64,000 nucleotides of DNA, taken from Pseudomonas congelans. GTDB taxonomy: Bacteria; Pseudomonadota; Gammaproteobacteria; Pseudomonadales; Pseudomonadaceae. The position numbers and the translations under genes were made by a program. Under the pieces are notes generated by a model. That model was not told the origin of the DNA, searched no databases, and was given only the letters and a program-made list of their open reading frames with translations. Below are positions 17,764 to 24,908 of this stretch, one piece after another (positions within the stretch are counted from its first letter, which is position 1; each line of letters opens with the position of its first letter). The DNA lies in NCBI RefSeq assembly GCF_900103225.1, contig NZ_FNJH01000003.1, positions 634,904 through 698,903 on the forward strand, written 5' to 3'.

Positions 17764-18266
17764 TATGCGCCTGAATTCTTCTGATCCTGGACGTCTTTCT
17801 ATTGTCTGCCTGCAACACCCTTGAGGTGTTTCTATGTGGGCTGTATCCAAGCGTAGCCAGTTACACGTCGTGCTGATGAGGAATCCGGACCGTCTTTTGT
17901 GAATATCACTTTATATGTGTCGTCCCTTACCGGATTTTATTTAAGCCTTTTCAATCATTTGTGAAGGAAATTTCCCTCAAGTGAGGGTGGTGCTGTCAGT
18001 AAAGCTCATGAAACGAATAGCGACAGCACAAAAGTGCTTCAGTCCTGGCGCAGGCATTGATCCGTACAGCCCGTTGCGTGCTTCTCCCCAGTACCGGCGG
18101 GGGCGAATGAGCTGTTGCCAGGGTGAAAAAAATTTCCGCAACAGATGGGCTTTTTCCGGCTGACCGGGGTCACAGTCATGCGTCGTGCGAAATGTGTGCG
18201 GACGCCGATTACACAAAGAGCGTTGCTCGCAGGCTTCAATTCGTAGGGTTCGGCAGGGGAGGTGTC
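17764..18266. other. Non-coding divergent region between pslA and yegS
   Basis: No convincing gene was found on either strand. The stretch 17,880-17,990 is AT-richer than its surroundings and probably holds the psl promoter(s). It includes a perfect 14-bp palindrome CCCTCA-AG-TGAGGG at 17974-17987. A clear sigma-70 or AlgU promoter could not be assigned by eye. A 7-bp inverted repeat (CTGTTGC ... GCAACAG) lies at about 18,112-18,144, closer to yegS. Confidence 0.5.
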
Positions 18267-19184
18267 ATGACACAACGCAGGGCAATGCTCATTCTTCACG
18301 GTAAACAGGCACTCAACGAAGACGTGCGTGATGCGGTGACAGACAAGCGCAAGCAGGGTTGGGAACTGGACGTGCGTCTGACCTGGGAAGCTGGCGATGC
18401 TCAGCGCCTGGTCAACGAAGCCCTGGCCGCCGGCCATCGGCACATCGTTGCGGGTGGCGGCGACGGCACCTTGCGGGATATCGCCGAAGCCCTGGCACTC
18501 GCTGAAACCAAGGCCAGCCTGACTATTCTGCCACTGGGGACTGCCAACGACTTTGCCCGTGCGGCCGGCGTGCCTCTGGAGGTCTCCAAAGCCCTGCAAC
18601 TCATGGACGTGGCTCCGCGTGCCGTCGATCTGGGTGAGGTCGGCGGCAAGCTGTTCCTCAACATGGCGACCGGCGGGTTTGGCAGCCAGGTCACGGCGAA
18701 CACCTCCGAGGACCTGAAGAAGGTCCTGGGTGGGGCTGCCTACCTGTTCACCGGCCTGACCCGATTCAGCGAGCTGCATGCGGCCCATGGCGAGCTCACC
18801 GGGCCGGATTTTCACTGGCGCGGTGATCTGCTTGCACTGGGTATTGGCAATGGTCGGCAGGCGGGTGGTGGACACGAGCTGTGCCCGACCGCGCTGGCCG
18901 ATGATGGTCTGCTCGACATCAGTATCCTGCCAGCGCCTCAGGAGGTGGTCGGCACACTGAGGAGCCTTCTGGAGGGTGGCCTGGGTATCGATAACATGTT
19001 CATTCGAGCGCGCTTGCCGTGGGTAGAGCTCAAGTCCGCGCAAGGCCTGGATATCAATCTTGACGGTGAGCCGCTGTCGGGCGAGGACCTGCGTTTCGAG
19101 GCCCGGCCGGGCGCGCTTCAGGTGCACCTGCCAGCGGACTCGCCGGTACTGGGCGGCGCACCGAAGCTCAATCGTCCAGACTGA
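18267..19184 (+). CDS. yegS: YegS-type lipid/diacylglycerol kinase
   Basis: 305 residues. The ATG was chosen for its strong ribosome-binding site (GGGGAGG, 4-5 bases upstream) and because homologues begin at the MTQRRAMLILHGK strand; 48 open codons further upstream lack family features. The DAGK catalytic fold carries the nucleotide-binding GGGDGTLRDI motif (about 63-72) and LPLGTANDFARA (about 88-99). A C-terminal beta-sandwich domain carries the family's GGHELCPTALADDGLLDI pattern. YegS phosphorylates lipids such as phosphatidylglycerol in vitro; the physiological substrate is unsettled. The last 17 bp overlap the convergent response-regulator gene. Confidence 0.88.
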   Translation: MTQRRAMLILHGKQALNEDVRDAVTDKRKQGWELDVRLTWEAGDAQRLVNEALAAGHRHIVAGGGDGTLRDIAEALALAETKASLTILPLGTANDFARAAGVPLEVSKALQLMDVAPRAVDLGEVGGKLFLNMATGGFGSQVTANTSEDLKKVLGGAAYLFTGLTRFSELHAAHGELTGPDFHWRGDLLALGIGNGRQAGGGHELCPTALADDGLLDISILPAPQEVVGTLRSLLEGGLGIDNMFIRARLPWVELKSAQGLDINLDGEPLSGEDLRFEARPGALQVHLPADSPVLGGAPKLNRPD

Positions 19185-19830
19185 TAATCCGTTCGCGAAC
19201 GCAGAACAGCACCAGTCCGGCCACGTCGAATATCTGCAGGCGCTTCATGACCTGGGCACGGTGAGTCTCGATGGTCTTGACGCTCAGCCCCAGGCCATCG
19301 GCGATCTCGCGCGTGGACTTGCCGCGTACGATCAGGCGCAGGATTTCGAGCTGGCGAGCGGTCAGGCGATAGCGCTCTTTCGCCGCCCAGGCTCTGTCCG
19401 AAGGTGTACCGCGCAGTGCGCACTCGATGACCATCTCGGCGATGGCCGGGCTCAGATAGCGCTCGTTGTTACGCAACGCCCCCAGTGCCTGTTCGAGTTC
19501 CGCAGCCGTAGTGTCCTTGAGCAGGTAGCCATGCGTGCCGATGTCCAGCGCACGCATGATCATGTCCGGATCATTCTGCATCGACAGGATCAGCACCTTG
19601 CAGCGCGGTTGCATCTTCAACAGGTGCTCGAGTGCATCCAGGCCGTCGATGCTTTTCATGCAGATGTCGAGCAGGATGATGTCGGGCTTGAGCTGCTGAG
19701 CAAGGCTCGCCAACTGCGTACCGTCAGCCGTTTCGCCGAGGATGGTGTATCCAGGCATGTCTGCAACCAGCGCTCGCACGCCGGCTCTGATAAGGGAGTG
19801 GTCGTCGACCAATAACAGATTGCAGGTCAT
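19168..19830 (-). CDS. Orphan NarL/FixJ-family response regulator
   Basis: 220 residues. The receiver domain (1-120) has the acidic pair D9-D10, phospho-acceptor D55 (ILLDICMKS), S83 and K105 (GYLLKD), all expected for a functional receiver. The LuxR-type helix-turn-helix is at about 155-197 (LTARQLEILRLIVRGKSTREIADGLGL). No sensor kinase gene is adjacent, so the cognate kinase is elsewhere. About 170 bp downstream of the upstream small helical protein on the same strand, it may be expressed with it. Its 3' end overlaps yegS. Target genes are unknown. Confidence 0.88.
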   Translation of the reverse strand: MTCNLLLVDDHSLIRAGVRALVADMPGYTILGETADGTQLASLAQQLKPDIILLDICMKSIDGLDALEHLLKMQPRCKVLILSMQNDPDMIMRALDIGTHGYLLKDTTAAELEQALGALRNNERYLSPAIAEMVIECALRGTPSDRAWAAKERYRLTARQLEILRLIVRGKSTREIADGLGLSVKTIETHRAQVMKRLQIFDVAGLVLFCVRERIISLDD

Positions 19831-19997
19831 TGTGATTTCTTGTGCAAATGGGACGCGCTCAAGCGCGTGTGCAGTCTCTGGTCAAGCTCGAAGACGATGT
19901 TAACGGCATTAAAGACAATGAACGGAAAATGCTGACGCGACAACACTGCCTCAATGACATCGCGATGCGATTCTCAGCGGCCTGACGTGATGGCGTG

Positions 19998-20429
19998 TTA
20001 TTGGCGGGTTGCATCTTTCGGCAAGGCCGATTGCGCGGAGACGCTGGCCAGTTTTTCCAGCAGCTCAAGCTGTTCGTGGTCGTCCATCGTCAGCTCTCCT
20101 GTTTGCGGATCGAGAAGCTCGACTTGCCAGTACATCAGTGTCAGGCAGTTCTTGACTGCCAGCAGAGCTTCCTGCGAAAGCTCACTGGTCTGGCTGCCGG
20201 TTTTCAACAGCTGGCACAGCTGGCGGGAAAAATCGGCAATGCACGGCACAGGAACGGCCTCTGCCTCTTGCGCGAGTTTGCGAAGGGTTGTCAGCAGGCA
20301 GCCGGTAGCGTCCTCGTCGTTGGGGATCAGTTCCAGATGCGAAAGACATTCTTCCGACTTGTGCAGAAGTGCCTGAGACAGGCTCAGAAACTCGTCGTGC
20401 TTGTGCTGCCAATCGTTGTGACTCAGCAT
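19998..20429 (-). CDS. Small all-helical protein of unknown function
   Basis: 143 residues, acidic and predicted almost fully alpha-helical, with no signal peptide or membrane segment. It begins MLSHNDWQHKHDEFLSLSQA and contains heptad-like leucines through residues 15-75 and 85-125. The size and four-helix look recall phosphotransfer (Hpt) or chemotaxis accessory proteins. However, the canonical HxLKG phospho-histidine motif is absent, so no such function is claimed. It lies between an orphan response regulator (same strand, downstream) and a divergent cheV. Leu/Gln/Glu-rich composition and normal codon use support a real gene. Confidence 0.6.
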   Translation of the reverse strand: MLSHNDWQHKHDEFLSLSQALLHKSEECLSHLELIPNDEDATGCLLTTLRKLAQEAEAVPVPCIADFSRQLCQLLKTGSQTSELSQEALLAVKNCLTLMYWQVELLDPQTGELTMDDHEQLELLEKLASVSAQSALPKDATRQ

Positions 20430-20809
20430 CCTTTGTCTCCACTGATCATGGATAGCGAACTTCCGCCCGCGGCGAATAGCTGACAGTTAATGTCGATTTC
20501 AAACAAAAGTATGTAGGGCGTTTCTGAATGTTGCCAGCGCCGCTCGATTGCAAGGATTGGAAAGCGGACACAAACCTGACGCCATTCATATAATGAGAAT
20601 GGCGTCACGATAGTGGCAAAGAGATGTCGATCATATCAGGTTATCCCTGATTGACTTTTTGCGGTTGTTTGATCTGGCTTTGGGCGCAAAGAAGCACCGA
20701 GGCATTTTCGGTGCTGGTTTGTGGCTGCATTTGCGTGTCTGGAAAGCGACATCAGTAAAGCATGATGCTAAAGTGACATCAATGCTTGAGAGTGGCCGTT
20801 TATCGCCAT
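20430..20809. other. Divergent intergenic region, no gene seen
   Basis: About 380 bp before the putative cheV promoter without a supportable gene. It contains the inverted repeat ATCAGG-TTATC-CCTGAT near 20,635 and an AT-richer stretch that could hold the promoter of the leftward helical-protein gene. Confidence 0.5.
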
Positions 20810-20836
20810 TAAGGTCCGGCTGATTTCAGCCGATAC
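20810..20836 (+). promoter_or_regulatory. Candidate sigma-28 (FliA) promoter with an internal palindrome, upstream of cheV
   Basis: TAAGGTCC, then 11 bases, then GCCGATAC resembles the FliA consensus TAAAGTTT-N11-GCCGATAA (5/8 and 7/8 matches, exact spacing). The implied transcript start is about 37 bases before the cheV ATG. The spacer overlaps a perfect 16-bp palindrome CGGCTGA-TT-TCAGCCG (20817-20832), possibly an operator. Confidence 0.4.
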
Positions 20837-20879
20837 AGGCTCAACAGAATCAACGCGACCATCGCTTCAGGAGCTAATA

Positions 20880-21806
20880 ATGGCAGGCATTCTCGACACA
20901 GTAGATCAGCGCACACAACTGGTGGGCGAGAATCGCCTGGAAATCCTCATGTTTCGCCTTGCCGGTCGGCAGTTGTTTGCGATCAACGTGTTCAAGGTCC
21001 AGGAAGTATTGCAGCTACCCAAGCTGACCCTCATGCCGCAACGTCATTCGTTTGTGTGTGGCGTGGTCAATCTGCGCGGCCAGACCCTTCCGGTGATCGA
21101 CCTTTCCCAGGCCATCGGCATGCGCCCGCTGGTGCCGGGCCCAGGCAGCACGATCATCGTCACCGAGTACAACCGATCGGTTCAGGCCTTTCTGGTCGGT
21201 GGTGTCGACCGCATCGTCAACATGAACTGGGACGCGATCATGCCGCCGCCGGTCAGCGCCGGTCGTCAGCATTACCTGACCGCCATCAGCAAGGTCGATG
21301 ATCAACTGGTTGAAATCATCGACGTTGAAAAGGTGCTCGCCGAGATCGTGCCGTACAACGCCAAGGTGTCCCGCGAAAAACTCGAAGACCCGGTACTGGA
21401 AAATGCCCGTGGTCGCGAAGTGTTGCTGGTCGACGACTCCAAGGTCGCGCTGGCGCAGCTGCGCGACACGCTGTCCCAGCTGGGCCTCAAGCTGCACGTA
21501 GCCAGTGACGGCCTCAAGGCGCTGAACATGCTCAAGGCCTGGGCGGATGCCGGCGAGAATGTGCATGAGAAGTTGCTGATGGTGTTCACCGATGCGGAAA
21601 TGCCGGAAATGGACGGCTACCGTCTGACCACCGAGATTCGCAACGATGCACGCCTGCGCGGTCTGTACATCGTCCTGCATACCTCGTTGTCCGGCAGCTT
21701 CAACGAGTCGATGGTCAAGAAGGTCGGCTGTGACAACTTCCTCTCCAAGTTTCAGCCCGACAAGCTGGTCGAGGTCGTGCGCGAGCGTCTTTTGATGATT
21801 GTCTGA
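20880..21806 (+). CDS. cheV: CheV-type chemotaxis coupling protein (CheW plus receiver)
   Basis: 308 residues. The CheW domain (about 15-160) includes LEILMFRLAGRQLFAINVFK, VVNLRGQTLPVIDL and YLTAISKVDDQLVEIIDVE. The receiver domain (about 178-305) has the acidic pair D185-D186 and phospho-acceptor D238 (MVFTDAEMPEMDG). CheV couples chemoreceptors to CheA, and its receiver may tune or adapt signalling. AGGAG stands 6-7 bases before the ATG. It is a stand-alone gene, not in a che operon. Pseudomonads usually have several cheV copies, so this is one paralogue among others; which receptor it serves is unknown. Confidence 0.9.
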   Translation: MAGILDTVDQRTQLVGENRLEILMFRLAGRQLFAINVFKVQEVLQLPKLTLMPQRHSFVCGVVNLRGQTLPVIDLSQAIGMRPLVPGPGSTIIVTEYNRSVQAFLVGGVDRIVNMNWDAIMPPPVSAGRQHYLTAISKVDDQLVEIIDVEKVLAEIVPYNAKVSREKLEDPVLENARGREVLLVDDSKVALAQLRDTLSQLGLKLHVASDGLKALNMLKAWADAGENVHEKLLMVFTDAEMPEMDGYRLTTEIRNDARLRGLYIVLHTSLSGSFNESMVKKVGCDNFLSKFQPDKLVEVVRERLLMIV

Positions 21807-21851
21807 CACCGCGCTCGATTCTTCATCGCGAGTGCCGCCGGCTTCGGCTTC

Positions 21852-21885
21852 GGATAAGCTTTGCTGTCTGCATCAAAGCTTATCC
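21852..21885. repeat. Long perfect inverted repeat between cheV and the MOSC gene
   Basis: GGATAAGCTTTG, a 10-base loop, then CAAAGCTTATCC: a perfect 12-bp stem 46 bp after the cheV stop and 24 bp before the MOSC gene. No T-run follows on the plus strand. It may be a weak terminator, an mRNA stability element or a protein-binding site. Confidence 0.65.
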
Positions 21886-21908
21886 AGCCCTCAAAGGAAT
21901 CGGCGCCC

Positions 21909-22718
21909 ATGTTACGTCTCAGCTCGCTCTATCGTTTCCCCCTCAAATCCTGCAAGGCCGAGTCGATGCAGCGCGCATCCTTCGATGCGTTGGGGTTGGC
22001 GGGCGATCGACGCTGGATGCTGGTCGACGCCAGCAATGGCCGGTTCTTCACTCAGCGTGCTCTGCCGCACATGTCCCAACTGTCGGTGTTGTGGAGCGCC
22101 AGCGGCGGTGTGACGCTTTCGGCACCTGGCTTCGAGCCTCTGGATGTCGCGATTCCGCTGGATATCGACGTGAACCTGCGTGGTGTGACGGTCTGGCGCG
22201 ACTCGTTGCAGGTGCCGGATGCAGGCGATAAGGCCGCCGAATGGGTCAGCCGGTTTATCGGCAAGCCCACGCGTATGGTCTACCTGCCGGCGGAGCGTGC
22301 GCGCTGGATCCCTGGCGGCTATCAGACGGTCAATGATCGGGTGAGCTTTGCCGATGGTTTTCCATTGCTGCTGATCGGGCAGGGTTCGCTCGACGACCTG
22401 TCTGCGCGTCTGGGCAGGCCGCTGGAAATGCTGCGCTTCAGGCCCAATCTGGTGATTGAAGGCGCCGAGGCCTTTGCCGAGGATGGCTGGAAGCGCATCC
22501 GCATTGGTGACATCGAGTTCCAGCTGCTGACGCCTTGTGCGCGCTGCATCCTGACTACCGTCGACCCGGCAACCGGCGAGCGCAGCGCAGACCGCGAGCC
22601 ATTCGCCACGCTCAAGACTTATCGGGAAGTGGAAGGCAACGTGCTGTTCGGTCAGAACGTGGCAAACGAGGGGTTGGGCGAGCTTGAAGTGGGGATGTCA
22701 GTCGAAGTGCTGGAGTAG
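21909..22718 (+). CDS. MOSC-domain protein (YcbX-like molybdenum cofactor sulfurase C-terminal type)
   Basis: 269 residues from the ATG that opens the MOSC N-terminal beta-barrel (MLRLSSLYRFPLKSCKAES); 16 open codons upstream are not conserved in type. MOSC_N covers about 1-120 (GLAGDRRWMLVDASNGRFFT). The MOSC domain covers about 125-265, with FRPNLVI and the ligand cysteine in TPCARCILTTVD. Relatives such as E. coli YcbX are molybdenum-cofactor enzymes that reduce N-hydroxylated compounds. A soluble cytosolic enzyme is expected. The YcbX ferredoxin domain seen in the 369-residue E. coli protein is absent here, so an external electron donor would be needed. Confidence 0.82.
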   Translation: MLRLSSLYRFPLKSCKAESMQRASFDALGLAGDRRWMLVDASNGRFFTQRALPHMSQLSVLWSASGGVTLSAPGFEPLDVAIPLDIDVNLRGVTVWRDSLQVPDAGDKAAEWVSRFIGKPTRMVYLPAERARWIPGGYQTVNDRVSFADGFPLLLIGQGSLDDLSARLGRPLEMLRFRPNLVIEGAEAFAEDGWKRIRIGDIEFQLLTPCARCILTTVDPATGERSADREPFATLKTYREVEGNVLFGQNVANEGLGELEVGMSVEVLE

Positions 22719-22738
22719 GGGCGGGCATCGCTGTTGTC

Positions 22739-22770
22739 CGGCAGGAGTGCTGTACGCAGCACTCCTGCCG
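22739..22770. terminator. Strong hairpin between convergent MOSC and slt genes
   Basis: CGGCAGGAGTGCTG, loop TACG, then CAGCACTCCTGCCG: a perfect 14-bp stem located 20 bp after one stop and 5 bp before the other. It can act on both strands, although no long T-run flanks it. Confidence 0.7.
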
Positions 22771-22775
22771 ACCGG

Positions 22776-24704
22776 TCACTGGTCGTCGAAAAACCGCTCG
22801 TGCCAGTCCACCAGAGGCTGCGGCGAGTTGAGTTTCTGGCCGTAGATCACCGAGTACGACAAGACGTTCTGCACGTACTGACGGGTTTCGTCGAACGGAA
22901 TGCTCTCTACCCACACATCGAAGGCCAGATGGTTGGCGCCTTTGAGCCATTGGCGTACGCGCCCCGGCCCGGCGTTATAGGCCGCTGAGGCTAGCACACG
23001 GTTGCCGTTGAACTGCGCGTGCACTGAGCTCAGGTAGGCGGCGCCCAGCTGAATGTTGGTGTCCGGGTCCAGCACCTGCTGAGGCGAGGCCAGCGGGATG
23101 CTGTACTTGCGCGCGGTCTCCTTGGCGGTGGCAGGCATCAGTTGCATCAACCCGCTGGCACCGACGCCCGAGCGGGCATCGTCCATGAAGGCGCTTTCCT
23201 GGCGCGTGATGGCGAACACCCAGCTCGAATGCAGGCCACGCACCTTGGCTTCGCGTACCAGGGTGTCGCGGTGCGCCATCGGGAAGCGAATATCCAGGTC
23301 GTCCCAGTATTGCGCCTGGCTGATGGTTCGGATTGCCGGGAAATACCATTGCATGTCGTAGGCCAGCTTGGCCTGCGCAACCATCTCGTCACGATTGAAC
23401 AGACGGCTCACGTGATACCACTCTCGTCGACCATTGACGATCTCGCCGCGGTCATGAAACTCCAGTGCGCGACGCACGCCGGGCGTGTTGCGCACCTTGT
23501 TGATCAGTGCCTGGCTCAGCACCAGCGGCTTGTTGTTGAGCTGGTACGGGCTCTGGGTGCGGTCGGCGGCCAGAAACCCATAGAAGTCACGTTCCTTGGC
23601 TACATCCTTGTACAGCGCGGCAATCAGCGGGCTATTGGGTTGCGCCAGTTCCAGAGAACGGGCTTCCCAGTAGCGCCAGCGATTGGTGGCTGCGAGGTCC
23701 TTGGGCAGTCGGCGCGCGAGCTCATAGGCGTCCTCCCAGCGACCCAGGCGCAGCAGCAGGCGCAGGCGCCATTCGGTCACGGTGTCGTCACGCAATTCAG
23801 GGTCGTATTTGGTCATGACCTCCAGCGCGCGGTCGTCATAACGACGTGCCAGGGTCAGACCGATTTCCTTGGCAATCTCGACCTGCTCTTCGCGGGAGAA
23901 ATGCATGGTCGCGGCATAGCCATCGAGCATCGACAGGGCTTTCTGCGGGTCCTGCTTGGCGAGCCGGCGCAGGCCGAGACCGACCACGTCGGACATCGCT
24001 TCGTCTACCGGGGCAAATTGCGACGGATTGTTGACCATCTCCGGTTTCTGCGCGACAGCCAGCAGCAGGCGTCCTTGCGGTGCCAGCGAGTTGAGGCTGT
24101 CGACCAGCGTGCTGGCCAGGCTGTAATTGCGCGTCTGCGCCGCCAGCTTGGCGCGCTGCCAGCGCTTCTGTTCAGTCAGCTGGCCAGCGGCCGCCCACTG
24201 GGCAAAGAAACCGTCACAGGCGGCGGGTAATGTCTTGCCGGTCATCCAGAGCTTTTCGGCACTGGCGAAGCCTTCGGCGCGTTTGTTGCTGTTCAACTGG
24301 TACTGCCCGTACAGGCAGTCCAGCTCGACGAACTTCATCTTCGGGTCGTAATACTTGACGAAGGTCTGCCAGTCGCCACGCTCGGCCAGCCAGCGCAACC
24401 AGCGCAGCTTCATCCAGTTGGCTTGCGGCAGGTCGCCGTGTTCGGCAAGAAACTTCTCGATCTCGGGATTGCTTGCCGTTTTCAGGCGCGCTGTCAGTTC
24501 GTCGTATTCGAGGTAAGGCTCCAGCGGATAGTCGGCCAGGGCCGTGGCGTACATCTGGTAGGGGCCTGAATCGCCCTTGGCCAGTGCGCGCTTCGCTTCG
24601 TCGTAATACTTGCGTTGTTGGTTGAGGTCTACCGCATGAGCAGTCTGGACGGCGGTGGCGGAGAGGAGCAGGCACGATAAAAAGCTGAACAAACGACTGC
24701 GCAT
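22776..24704 (-). CDS. slt: Soluble lytic murein transglycosylase
   Basis: 642 residues. The signal peptide at about 1-25 (LFSFLSCLLLSATAVQTAHA) directs it to the periplasm. A long superhelical U- and L-domain follows (about 30-460). The C-terminal SLT/goose-lysozyme-like catalytic domain (about 470-620) has the catalytic glutamate in AITRQESAF, GLMQLMPATA and AAYNAGPGRVRQWL. Slt70-type enzymes cleave the MurNAc-GlcNAc bond of peptidoglycan, forming 1,6-anhydromuropeptides. These are later processed by NagZ, encoded at 38.1 kb in this window. Length and motif order match Slt70 (about 640 residues). Confidence 0.93.
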   Translation of the reverse strand: MRSRLFSFLSCLLLSATAVQTAHAVDLNQQRKYYDEAKRALAKGDSGPYQMYATALADYPLEPYLEYDELTARLKTASNPEIEKFLAEHGDLPQANWMKLRWLRWLAERGDWQTFVKYYDPKMKFVELDCLYGQYQLNSNKRAEGFASAEKLWMTGKTLPAACDGFFAQWAAAGQLTEQKRWQRAKLAAQTRNYSLASTLVDSLNSLAPQGRLLLAVAQKPEMVNNPSQFAPVDEAMSDVVGLGLRRLAKQDPQKALSMLDGYAATMHFSREEQVEIAKEIGLTLARRYDDRALEVMTKYDPELRDDTVTEWRLRLLLRLGRWEDAYELARRLPKDLAATNRWRYWEARSLELAQPNSPLIAALYKDVAKERDFYGFLAADRTQSPYQLNNKPLVLSQALINKVRNTPGVRRALEFHDRGEIVNGRREWYHVSRLFNRDEMVAQAKLAYDMQWYFPAIRTISQAQYWDDLDIRFPMAHRDTLVREAKVRGLHSSWVFAITRQESAFMDDARSGVGASGLMQLMPATAKETARKYSIPLASPQQVLDPDTNIQLGAAYLSSVHAQFNGNRVLASAAYNAGPGRVRQWLKGANHLAFDVWVESIPFDETRQYVQNVLSYSVIYGQKLNSPQPLVDWHERFFDDQ

Positions 24705-24908
24705 GAGACTTCCGAGCAGATGAGTCGGTGAAAAGTATTGCTAGCTTAGCCTTTTGCCAGCTCTTGGTGAAAGCATTGCCGACGAGCTTGTCTCATATGG
24801 AAATAATTGGCGGTCATAAAGTCTTGTCGAGGCGCGGGGCGGTGCCATGAATGCCGACATCCGCCTGCTATCTCAGGTAGAATGCGCGCCCGGTTTTTGG
24901 AGAAGCTC

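Noticed and set aside
18039-19127. A 362-codon minus-strand open frame covering yegS
   Set aside because: yegS has all kinase motifs on the plus strand; the antisense frame has none.
20774-20802. TAAAGTGA ... GCCGTTTA upstream of cheV as a sigma-28 promoter
   Set aside because: About 18 bases between the elements instead of 11, and a poorer -10; the TAAGGTCC/GCCGATAC pair 30 bp further on fits better.
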